Made by a program: the position numbers and the translations under genes. Below, one piece after another: positions 29,505 to 38,462 of a stretch of DNA of 64,000 bases. Numbering within the stretch: position 1 is the first letter of the stretch; each line of letters begins with the position of its first letter. Source of the stretch: Nothophaeocryptopus gaeumannii (taxonomy: Eukaryota > Ascomycota > Dothideomycetes > Mycosphaerellales > Mycosphaerellaceae). The notes under the pieces were generated by a model. That model worked only from the letters and a program-made list of their open reading frames with translations, did no database searches and had not been told where the DNA came from. The stretch lies in NCBI GenBank assembly GCA_031771865.1, contig JASISA010000001.1, positions 310,001 through 374,000 of the forward strand, written 5' to 3'.

Positions 29505-30587
29505 GTGCATGATGCTGACATAGAGGCAGCAATGAAACGCGAGGCCTCGCCGTCGCCACCGGTGTGTGACAGCGCATCCTCCCAAAAGCGCGTCCGCTCG
29601 GACGAACACGGCGGTCAAGACAGTGCCTGCGTGCACTGCTGCAGCAGACAGCATCGCTGGCCTCAATGCGATGGCGTCTGTATGCAGTGCTTCGACCGAC
29701 ACCCTGGCCTGCGTTGTCCCCAGGTTGATATTGGCAACTACGTTCCTGGCGGGTTCACCGTCTTCAAGTCTTCGCGGACAACGCCCAGTTCGGCGCCCAC
29801 GGTGTGCAAACCGACAAGCTCTACACAGGGCGGCGCCGACTCAACGATGCCAGCAATATCGACACTGCCACTTCGTGAGTCGAGGCCGCTGCCAATGGGC
29901 GGCCTGCCCATCTCGAGCGGTCCACAGCCCGCTCCTGTCGCTATGATGGAAGGCCTATCCGCCGACCGACAAGCACTCGTTGCTCTTACGAGTAACCAAG
30001 ATTTTCAGCCGTATGAGGAGGTGGATCGTACCGTTGGTGGGGGACCTCAGAAGAGCGGCAGCAATACAATGCCGCTCGGCGAGCGCAAAGCTTTCAAGCC
30101 AACGTTTCCAGTGGCTCCGACGGCTCACCGCATACCAGCTATGTCACCAGCGGCTCCGAAAGCTCACGGTATGGGGGCAAAGCCGGACGAGTTGGCGCTG
30201 TACAAGCCGCCGCCGCCGCCAGCCCCGCCGCCCCCACCGCCTCCATCACATGCAATGGCATTGGGCCAGAGTGGGTATCAGGTCGTGGAGACGCAGTTCG
30301 GCCCAATGTCTGCATCGCAACTCGATCTCATCCCGCCAACCATGACTGCAGGAGCGTACAATCAGTGGATGAAGCTCGAAGCGGCACAAAGCGCCGGTAT
30401 CGAATATCATGGCGCCATGCACATGGGTATCTGGTCGGATCTTTCGCAGAACATACACAACGCTGTGCGTTCTGCCGAAGACCGTCATCGATCGAGCAAC
30501 AATGGCCGAGATAAGCAGATGGTGGAGATGAAGATCAAGATGGCGCTTGAGATTCTGAAGGCCGTCATCATTCGGCCGAAGAAGTAG
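29505..30587 (+). CDS. Hypothetical protein with paired cysteine motifs and polyproline tract
   Basis: Single-exon frame of 360 residues; the Met at 29532 is an alternative start. Residues ~40-75 contain two similar metal-binding-like motifs in tandem: CVHCCSRQHRWPQC and CMQCFDRHPGLRC, each Cys-x2-Cys followed by a His and a final Cys. They resemble zinc knuckles but the spacing differs from the retroviral CX2CX4HX4C form. The middle is disordered. A polyproline tract at ~225-245 (ALYKPPPPPAPPPPPPPS) is followed by a helical C-terminal region (YNQWMKLEAAQSAGIEYHG) ending in Lys-rich sequence. Nucleic-acid or protein binding is possible. I do not recognise the family. Confidence 0.7.
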   Translation: MHDADIEAAMKREASPSPPVCDSASSQKRVRSDEHGGQDSACVHCCSRQHRWPQCDGVCMQCFDRHPGLRCPQVDIGNYVPGGFTVFKSSRTTPSSAPTVCKPTSSTQGGADSTMPAISTLPLRESRPLPMGGLPISSGPQPAPVAMMEGLSADRQALVALTSNQDFQPYEEVDRTVGGGPQKSGSNTMPLGERKAFKPTFPVAPTAHRIPAMSPAAPKAHGMGAKPDELALYKPPPPPAPPPPPPPSHAMALGQSGYQVVETQFGPMSASQLDLIPPTMTAGAYNQWMKLEAAQSAGIEYHGAMHMGIWSDLSQNIHNAVRSAEDRHRSSNNGRDKQMVEMKIKMALEILKAVIIRPKK

Positions 30588-30996
30588 TGGTATACTGAAC
30601 CTGGCAACTTTGGTGGCTGGGAGCATCTGAATGGATAGCGGCGAGCGTTTTTGGCATCGGATTGAAAAGGTGAACGTTTGCATGGATAGCAACTGTTGTC
30701 TTCGGAAATGCGTTCGCGGAGCATGATACCCAGCAGGACAATGCTTTCCATATCATAGGATCTGCGCTTTGCACAGCATTCAGTACGACGTTTATCGTAC
30801 AGAAAGCGGAGGGGCCTCTAAAAGCGCGCAATTTGCCCTTAAGGGGGCGACTGGCCCACGGGGACCTCCTGCGGGCTAACGGTATTCGACACATGGATCA
30901 TGCTCGAATGCAATGTTTCTCTTCTTCTTGATCGTCATCTGAAGCTGCTGTGGCGCTTTTCGGATCAGGTGTCTCTCTCGATCGCATCTCTTTTCA

Positions 30997-31609
30997 TCAC
31001 ATCTCACTCCTCCCAAAAGCCCGATCCATCGCCAATCCCAAATCGTCCGCGGTCTTATCTCCACTCGACCTTTCCCCTCTTTGCGCCGGAGGCTCCTCAT
31101 CCATCAAATTCTTCCCCGCCGGTCCTTGCCCCTGCGGACTCATATCCCCCATCTCCGCCTTTGGCTTCTCCGGCTGAAGCATATACTCCCCTGTATCCAA
31201 ATACCCCGGCGCCTTTCTCCTCTTCTCCGCTAATTCTCTCCCTCTAATACTCTGTTCCCACTCCTCAGCTTTCTCCTGCGCCTCTTTCCGTTGATCTGAG
31301 ATCTGTTCCAGTAAGGACCGGTTCTGTGCGGATATAGTTTTGGGGTGGGCGGCGAAGCCGGATGTGCCTGAGGTTACATAGGCTGGAAGGGAGCCGTCGT
31401 TGGCAGCGGGTGGAGAGGAAAGGATTGAGGGTGGGAGGGTTGAGGGGAGAGTTGCGTAGTTGTGCGGGAGGGTTGGTGCTTTAGGGAGGTCGATGAAAGG
31501 GTTTACTGAGAGGGCGGTTTGTTGGAGGAGAGGGTGGGAGTCTGTGAGACGTCAGTTTGCGGATTAACGAAGGTGCTCAACGGTTTCAGAGCGTACTATC
31601 GTGCAGCAT
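30997..31609 (-). CDS. Hypothetical coiled-coil protein, 185 residues
   Basis: Exon 1 (31597-31609) contributes only 13 bases; after a 55-bp intron with CTGAC branch point, exon 2 (30997-31541) continues the frame. The protein starts MLHDNSHPLLQQTALSVNPF. It contains a short charged coiled-coil (LLEQISDQRKEAQEKAEEWE), and then a block (RRKAPGYLDTGEYMLQPEKP) that looks conserved. No signal peptide, membrane segment or known domain is visible. The tiny first exon means that a gene finder may miss the start. Function unknown. The neighbouring SNARE gene lies on the same strand 140 bp upstream. Confidence 0.65.
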
Positions 31610-31751
31610 ATTGCTCTGTTTTCCTCTCAAATGGGTATCATTAACTGTACATGTGTCCGTGTGGAGTCGCTTGGAGTTGGGATGTCGATGTGGAGTCGAG
31701 ATCGCGAAGTGTGGCTGTGCGCTGATATGCCTCAGGCCACCAAATGCATGC

Positions 31752-32544
31752 TCATAGCACCAGGACCAGAATGAGCAGCAGTATTAGTACGAAGATCAAG
31801 AGTGCAATGCAGCAACTTGAGTATGTGTCTGCGACATGTGTCAGCACATTGTCCATCTCTCCCTGATCTCTCATTGCTGGCTGCTACCAACTCACCCTCA
31901 TTTTTCTCGATAACATAACGTATCTTCTTCATACCAGTCTGCAACTTCCCTCCCACCCGATCCGTAATATTCTCCGTATCCTCGAGCAACTCCGCCTGCT
32001 CTTCCAACTCCCTCCCCATCGTATCCGCCTGCTGCCTCAAATTCCCGACAGTCTGAAACACTCCATCCAGAGCCTCGTCCTGCTCATGCATAATCTCCAT
32101 CTGCCTCTGCTCTTCCCAGGCCCCGTAATTTTCCTCATCGTCCTCTCCAAGTCCAAAAGAATCCGGATTTGCTAGGCCTCCTCCTTGCCCATGCCCCTTA
32201 TTCGCGTCTGCCGCAGAGACAGTCTGGTTCAGTTGGCGATGCATATCTTCCACTTCCCGCCCAACATCTTCGACGAGTCGTCTCCTACGGCCGACTTCTG
32301 CTACGTCTAAGCCATATTTATAGGGGTCGCCTTCGACTGCTTTGACGGAGTCGACCAGGTCTTGGAGATCTGTGCTTAGGTCTGTGAGGGTGGATTCGAG
32401 CTCGTCGCGGGCTTCCACGAGTTCGGGGCCTGATGCGCTGGAGGCTGTCGAGCGGATTCGGAGGTAGGACTGGAGGAGTGGACGGGTTTGCTGAAGGAGG
32501 GCGAGGATGTCGGTTTGGGCTTGCTGGAAGGGGTCGTCGGACAT
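31752..32544 (-). CDS. TLG1: Qc-SNARE, Tlg1/syntaxin-6-like
   Basis: Two exons (31896-32544 and 31752-31828) with a 67-bp intron give 241 residues. The N-terminal ~100 residues form the syntaxin-6-type helical bundle starting DPFQQAQTDILALLQQTRP. The SNARE motif lies at about residues 150-215 (DEALDGVFQTVGNLRQQADT...), with the expected Gln at the zero layer. Only the second exon supplies the C-terminal membrane anchor (CCIALLIFVLILLLILVLVL), after which the protein ends at once, as in tail-anchored SNAREs. Reading through the intron would lose the anchor, so the splice is well supported. By family it acts in fusion of endosome-derived vesicles with the late Golgi. Confidence 0.9.
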
Positions 32545-32913
32545 TGTGTGTATATCGCGTCAGTTCGGGAAGGCAGAAGTAACTTCGTGCCGCATATGAT
32601 CCCTGTTCAATATGGAGTGTTTCTTTCGTGCGCTGGCCAGATGGCATGAGTCCTATTGTATTCATTCAATGTCTATGTCGTTGTATCAAAGTCGAGACCA
32701 AGTAGCAGCCACGATCCAGGAACCCGGATTCAGGTGTGGCTGGTGCAAACCTTCGATTCACTCACCTCAGACAGAATTTCTCACAGCCCTGAACAACGAC
32801 ACTTGAGCAGCATATTTCCTTGCGACTACGATCCAAGACGACTTGGACTCATATGACGATGCGTATGACTGGTCGTCAACCAAGCTGACAAGAAACCTCC
32901 CGACCCGGCCAAA

Positions 32914-34716
32914 ATGGAAGAAAGATTCGGGCCAGACCAACCTCTTCCCCATACGGGCGCCTTTGCGAATTCGAAGGAGTATGTGAATTCTCTTCTTGAC
33001 TTCATTGGCACCGACAACTTGCTCAGAACACTCTGTGGCGGTGTGCATATTCTGGACTTCTTTACCAGCGAGCCACAGCTGTACGACAGGATCTTGCCAC
33101 AAGAATGGAGAGTTTTCTTCGCCCAACACGAAGTGATGGACATCTTGGATCTTCTGATACGTGATGAACTAGGAACTTACAATGCAATCGATGGCTCGTC
33201 TCAAGACTCGTGGAGGGATGGTCCTTCTCCACCACAAACTTTGCTTGACTACATTCGGACCGTAAGGCAGCATCTGCTGCTGCGAGAGCCGGGCGGTACA
33301 CAGTGCTCCCGCAATCGCGCTATGAAGCCTACTCAGAAACTCACAAGAAATGTGGCTGTCGGTATGACTGTCAAGAAGGTGCACGAAGTGGGTCTTTTTG
33401 CGTCTTACATCAACGACTTAACATCCACGATCAACCGAGCCTCAGGCCACCCTATTTCCCACTTAGTCGACTTTGGCTCAGGTCAGAACTATCTCGGACG
33501 AGCGCTCGCCAGCGAGCCATATAATCACAAAATCGTTGCGATCGAGAGCAAGCAGGCGAATGCTGAGAGGGCAAGGGAGTTCGATGTGATGGCTAAGCTG
33601 GCGACAAAGCAGAAGTTGATGAGAAATAAGAAGGCTTTCCGAGATGGCATGGAAGGCCCTGGAACCGGCCAAACGCCCCAGCCTGTCGTGCCCGCTGATC
33701 TCCCGACACCGCCGCCTGAGCACAACTCTGGTCTCGAGCAGAAAGCTCCCAAGGTCGAGTTGCCCACAGCAGGTGCCGGGAGGATCCAGTACGTGGAGCA
33801 TAGAATACAGGGTGGTGATCTCAAGGATGTTGTGGAAGCGATTCCAGACGCTGGAGCTGACAAGAGTCTCATGGTCATGTCACTTCACTCTTGCGGTAAT
33901 CTCGTGCATCACGGACTGAGATCGATCCTCCTCAACCCTGAAGTTTGCGCCGTGGCAATGGTCGGCTGCTGCTATAACCTTGTGACAGAGCGTCTGGGGC
34001 CGGCAACTTACAAGCTGCCTGAACTGCGTCCTACTACTTTCGATCACCCTCGGCTAGAGAAGACCGGAGAAGCAAACGACCCTCACGGCTTTCCCATGAG
34101 CAAGCGGTTCTGCGATTACTACGACGACAGCAATCCGGCAAACCAGGACAAAGGTGTGAGACTCAACATCACGAGTCGAATGATGGCTGTGCAAGCACCT
34201 GGCAACTGGGGTCCCATTGATAGCGAGTCGTTCTTCACGAGACACTTCTACCGAGCCCTGCTGCAGCGAATCTTTCTTGATCGCGGCATTGTAGGACCAC
34301 CCACACCCGAATGTGTTGGTGGACGCTCGCCAGCTGGGCACTCGAGTGGTGGCACTGCGATTGTCATCGGCTCGTTGCGCAAGGCCTGTTATGATACATT
34401 CCCTTCGTACGTACGGGGAGCCTTGGTAAAGCTTGTCAATGACCCAGACAAGGGTGCCGTCTTCAGGGAGAAGATGGGTGACATTACGGACGAGGAGATC
34501 AAGTCCTACGAAGCAAAGTGGAAGTCGGGCAAGAAGAATTTGAGTGTCACTTGGAGCTTGATGGCATTCTCCGCTGGTGTCATTGAAGCAGCTATCGTGG
34601 TCGATCGATGGCTATGGCTCAAAGAGCAAGAAGAGGTTCAAGAGGCATGGGTCGAGCCTGTCTTTGATTACAAATTCAGCCCCAGGAATCTGGTCGTCGT
34701 TGGCATCAAGAGATGA
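32914..34716 (+). CDS. METTL25/RRNAD1-like methyltransferase-domain protein
   Basis: Intronless, 600 residues. The SAM-binding loop is at about 183-197 (HLVDFGSGQNYLGRAL), followed by the next strand KIVAIESKQANAERA. Further conserved blocks are SLHSCGNLVHHGLRSIL and AVAMVGCCYNLVTERL, then RMMAVQAPGNWG. This is the pattern of the Methyltransf_32 family, which includes animal METTL25 and RRNAD1. A Pro-rich insert (~230-270) separates the SAM loop from the later motifs. The substrate is not known from sequence. The gene is tail-to-tail with the RBR ligase, leaving only 31 bp between stop codons. Confidence 0.88.
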   Translation: MEERFGPDQPLPHTGAFANSKEYVNSLLDFIGTDNLLRTLCGGVHILDFFTSEPQLYDRILPQEWRVFFAQHEVMDILDLLIRDELGTYNAIDGSSQDSWRDGPSPPQTLLDYIRTVRQHLLLREPGGTQCSRNRAMKPTQKLTRNVAVGMTVKKVHEVGLFASYINDLTSTINRASGHPISHLVDFGSGQNYLGRALASEPYNHKIVAIESKQANAERAREFDVMAKLATKQKLMRNKKAFRDGMEGPGTGQTPQPVVPADLPTPPPEHNSGLEQKAPKVELPTAGAGRIQYVEHRIQGGDLKDVVEAIPDAGADKSLMVMSLHSCGNLVHHGLRSILLNPEVCAVAMVGCCYNLVTERLGPATYKLPELRPTTFDHPRLEKTGEANDPHGFPMSKRFCDYYDDSNPANQDKGVRLNITSRMMAVQAPGNWGPIDSESFFTRHFYRALLQRIFLDRGIVGPPTPECVGGRSPAGHSSGGTAIVIGSLRKACYDTFPSYVRGALVKLVNDPDKGAVFREKMGDITDEEIKSYEAKWKSGKKNLSVTWSLMAFSAGVIEAAIVVDRWLWLKEQEEVQEAWVEPVFDYKFSPRNLVVVGIKR

Positions 34717-34747
34717 ACCAACGCACGTTCCCAAACCTGAGAGCCTC

Positions 34748-36397
34748 TCACGCAATATGATCGATGATCTCGCTTGCAGTGTCTCTAATAACCTGCCGGA
34801 GCGAGCGCCTTGACTGCGTCCTCCTGTCGTGGTCGAGAACTTGACCGTCTCTTGACCTTCGTGGCATGTCCGAAGAGTCTAGCGATCTCCCGCTACGTGC
34901 AAAGGTACTTCGTGTGGAGCGAGCCAGATCTGCGAAGCTGTCATCACTTGCATCAGATCTGCTCGAGTCTGCGTCAGAGTCGCTATCCCGCCGCCGGAGT
35001 CTCGCACGTCGCCTGTCGCCATGCCGCCGATGATCATGAACGCCGATGGCGTCACGGTGGTAGGAGTCTCGAGCCTCATGCCTGGTGTATCGCTGCCGTC
35101 GCTCTCGTCCCTCGTGGGTAACTCTACGCTCAGATGCTTCCAAGTTTGCGTCGGAGTTGTTGAGTGGCCTGCTGGGTACCGGCGAGTGTGCAAGTGCTTG
35201 TCGTAGAGAGATGTCCTCGTTCATCCATCTCTCTCTCAACTCTTCTGGATAGACATGGTGCCAACTAGGATCATCACAGGACCTAACGCGAAGATCAGAC
35301 CCGCCCATAGATGGTGCTCTTCTTGACGCACGACGTACAGGATCGTATACATCGAACGGATGACGATGCTCGGCTGTCCTCCCACGACGCCTGTCATCAG
35401 CCGCTCGATCCATCCCGAGGATTTGATCAGTATAAGGCTGATACTGATGCATACCGCGCAGCTGCCTCTGCAAGCCCAGCTGCACGATATGAGCTCGCCC
35501 TCTCTCAGCACGCTCCAACTGCCGCTCATGTCGACGCTGTTCCCGATGACCTATACGCTCCAGCATAGGAAGAGCGTCCCAACGTCGATGATCTTCATGA
35601 GCGGCCTCGTCTTCATCGGTCTCCGTATCCGTCTCCATGCCCTCCTCGCCATCACTCCCCTCAATGTCATCCGTAAAGATCGCCGTCCGACTCCCAGGTT
35701 GTCCGTACCTAGGACACCCACTCCGAAATCCACCACGCATCCGATCCCAATGATCCGAGATCTCTTTCGCCCGTCTCCCACACAGATAACAAAAGCTTCC
35801 TCCGCAAGGACAACTGACGTGGTTACATCCATCCGCAAGTTGGATTCTCTGTCCGCACTCTGGGCAGGACTGGTAATCTTTTCCACGCATCAAGCCCGCT
35901 AATGCCTGCTCCCACAGCCTTCGGTCTGACGTCGGATCGCATCCATGAGTCGCTCCTCGACTGATTTCCTTCACTCTGAACACCAATTCTCCGCAGCGCA
36001 TACACGTATACGTCGAGCAAGTCTTGCACTGGCTCCATCTCTCTTTCGCCTCGACTCTCTGTCCAAGAAATGTATTACACCCGTCATTCTTGCAATACAC
36101 CCTCTCCGTCGCTGGGCAAGCATACTCTCTCTGCTTCTCCTCATATCGGCCCAGAAATTCGACGCCCAGGATATGCTGGAAGTCCTTTGGACTGAGGACT
36201 CGACGGCGCCATTTCGGCGGGAAGGAAGTTTCTTGCGTCAGGGAAGTTTCGAAGAGATGGCGGATGCAGGCTGCGCAGACGAGATTGCCTTCGATCCAGG
36301 TCGGGCCGCCTTGAGGAGATGGGAAGGAGTATGTGCAGACGGTGCAAATATGGTTGAAGTTGTTGCTCGATTGGATAGGAGTACCTTGGTCTGCCAT
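34748..36397 (-). CDS. RING-between-RING (RBR) E3 ubiquitin ligase
   Basis: From the Met at 36397 the protein has 549 residues; an upstream frame extension to 36553 looks non-coding. A first Cys-rich zone begins CTVCTYSFPSPQGG and continues CAACIRHLF. The IBR part follows with YCKNDGCNTFLG and CKTCSTYTCMRCGE. RING2 is clear: CPECGQRIQLADGCNHVSCP, then CGGSFCYLCG, with the Cys that would carry the ubiquitin thioester. The C-terminal half is acidic at first (DTETDEDEAAHED), then very rich in Arg/Ser. By family it transfers ubiquitin from an E2 to a substrate through that Cys; its target is unknown. RING1 is short and atypical. Confidence 0.87.
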   Translation of the reverse strand: MADQGTPIQSSNNFNHICTVCTYSFPSPQGGPTWIEGNLVCAACIRHLFETSLTQETSFPPKWRRRVLSPKDFQHILGVEFLGRYEEKQREYACPATERVYCKNDGCNTFLGQRVEAKERWSQCKTCSTYTCMRCGELVFRVKEISRGATHGCDPTSDRRLWEQALAGLMRGKDYQSCPECGQRIQLADGCNHVSCPCGGSFCYLCGRRAKEISDHWDRMRGGFRSGCPRYGQPGSRTAIFTDDIEGSDGEEGMETDTETDEDEAAHEDHRRWDALPMLERIGHREQRRHERQLERAERGRAHIVQLGLQRQLRGMHQYQPYTDQILGMDRAADDRRRGRTAEHRHPFDVYDPVRRASRRAPSMGGSDLRVRSCDDPSWHHVYPEELRERWMNEDISLRQALAHSPVPSRPLNNSDANLEASERRVTHEGRERRQRYTRHEARDSYHRDAIGVHDHRRHGDRRRARLRRRDSDSDADSSRSDASDDSFADLARSTRSTFARSGRSLDSSDMPRRSRDGQVLDHDRRTQSRRSLRQVIRDTASEIIDHIA

Positions 36398-36691
36398 TGG
36401 AGTCTTTTTTTGAATTGTTTCAATAAGGAGAAGGGCAGAACATGGTTGCGGAAAAGCAAATAAGAAGGGTTTTGTACAGTGGCAAGGGCGAATACGGTCG
36501 CTATACCATACCTCGAGCATACACTTCGCCTTCATCATCGCCGCAAGCGACACATTGCATACGCAAGTGGCCAGCGCCCCACCCTCCCATCAAGTCTTCA
36601 CGAAAGCGAGACGCATCATTCGATTCTCTAACCAGTATCCCATTGAGCCTATGGCCTACCGCATTCCTCCGTCTTCATTCCATCCACGCAT

Positions 36692-37709
36692 CTACAAGAA
36701 CCTTCTTGCATACTCCTCCAGACTCGGACCCTGGAACTCATTCAACGCCACCCTCCCGTCGCTCTCATAACTGAAGCTCGCATTCTCCCACTTATCCTTA
36801 TACCCAACTTTGGCCGCACCGAAGTTGGCTCCATCAGCGTTCAAAGCCTCCCGATTCTCCTTTGTCCAGTCACGGATCTTAGCGGGCGTGCCATTGAGTT
36901 TCGTGTAAAGATCGGCGAGCTCCTGTCCGGTAGGCCAGAAAGTGACTGCGGAAAAGGATTTGTTCTTGATGGAATAGGGATCGGATGACGCGATTCTCGT
37001 GAGCGCTTGGGCGACGTGGTCGAGTGCGGTAATTGGAAAGCGGTTCTTGAGTTGATTGGGAGAGGCCCAGATCATGTTTTCTTTCAGAGGAGAGCCAACG
37101 AAGCTATGCGCCGAGAGTCAAATTCAATCCTTTCCAAAGCGGCGGCAAGGTTGAGAGCAGAATCGAGACTCACCCTTGCTCGAGAAAATAGTTTTCAAAA
37201 ACCCCAATGTACAAAGAAGTAACGCCGAGACCTTTTTCCTCGGCCCTGTGCCAACCGCCATGCAGGAAGGTGAGGATGGGTCCGAGATGGGGATCTTCAA
37301 GATCTTTCTTCTCCCAGGTGGGTGAATAGGTTGATGGAATGAAAGTGATCAAATCGGGGGATTTGGCAAGAGCATCGACGACTTTGGGCTCATTGGGCCC
37401 AGCGGTGAAAGCGATTGTGGAGCTGACACGATGAATCAGACCGGGTGCCCAAGCTCTTGACTTCTGAGATGCTTACATGAACACATTCACGCCTTTAACT
37501 ACCCTCTCGATCTTTTCGACCGGATCCTCGTTGTAGTCCAGTTCACGGAACTCGACGTTGTCGCTGGCGGAGATGCCCTGCACCGTGCTTCCCGGGCGGT
37601 GGAAGACAACGAGCTTTATCTTGCCTTCCTCTGCCGCTTTGACGAGGAGCTTGGCAGTCGGTGCTCCGATGTTGCCGTTGATGCCAGTGATCCCGACCGT
37701 ATGAACCAT
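36692..37709 (-). CDS. NmrA-like NAD(P)-binding protein
   Basis: Three exons (37477-37709, 37174-37422, 36692-37103) with 54- and 70-bp introns give 297 residues. The N-terminus has the Rossmann glycine motif (VGITGINGNIGAPTAKLL), followed by an Arg-containing strand end (VVFHRPGS). The second exon carries PDLITFIPSTYSPTW, where a Ser/Thr-x-Tyr stands in the place of the short-chain-dehydrogenase Ser. The third has the family's substrate-side region (FPITALDHVAQALTRI). Members are NAD(P)-binding sensors or isoflavone-reductase-like oxidoreductases; regulator and enzyme cannot be told apart here. Confidence 0.87.
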
Positions 37710-38462
37710 TGCAAAGTCTCTTGAGAGGAAGTTCTGGTAAGCTGAAGGAGGAGATGATCTTGAGACTGCTGGAATGTGCGATATGAAGCGTTACGGTGCG
37801 ATGCTTCTCTCTGTCAAGCTTCTACTTGGGGCTCATATATCTTCTCACATAGGTCGTAATGCTTGGAGGTGACCGCCATTGAGGTTGTCTGCACGGTAAG
37901 TCGTCTCTAAGCAGAGTCCGATGATATTTGTCAGGAAGGCATATCGCGAACGCCAGCCATTGTCGTGCGAGTCGCGCGCAATGATCCTGAGTGCCACAGG
38001 AACGTCGTCCAAGCACGGATCAGGAATATTCAGATGTAGAGACATTGATTCTCGGATTGTCGGATGCCGTCAGAGCCGGGCAGCTCTCATGGCTGGATGG
38101 ATGGCTTCATTCTGCTGGTGTCAGCTTGGTAAGCCATGTCGGCGTCGGGGAGATGCATCTTGCGTCTTGCTCAGAACAAGCGTAAAGCCTTCACAAAGGA
38201 TCTAATGCGGATCAACCGGGCGGTATGGAGCTCAAGTGAGTGTTGATGGCGATATGGAGTGGGATGCGGTCGGCGGCAAGTGAGGTTGAGCTGTCAGGCA
38301 CCGAGGCATCATTTGTGCCAAGCTCGAAGCCAGCCCCTGCAGTGCAACATCGGACTTCAACTGCTTGCTGCTTGTCCAACACATTGTGAATGGGCTCATG
38401 AAGCTCATCTCCTACGATTGTGTCTTCACTGTCGAATCGATGTCGGATACCTGTAGTCAAAC
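37710..38462. other. Divergent intergenic region
   Basis: 753 bp between two genes read in opposite directions. No gene or clear motif was recognised; it presumably holds both promoters. Confidence 0.5.

Noticed and set aside
36398..36553. N-terminal extension of the RBR ligase to the upstream Met at 36553
   Set aside because: The extension looks like untranslated sequence, and the Met at 36397 starts just before the first Cys-rich zone.
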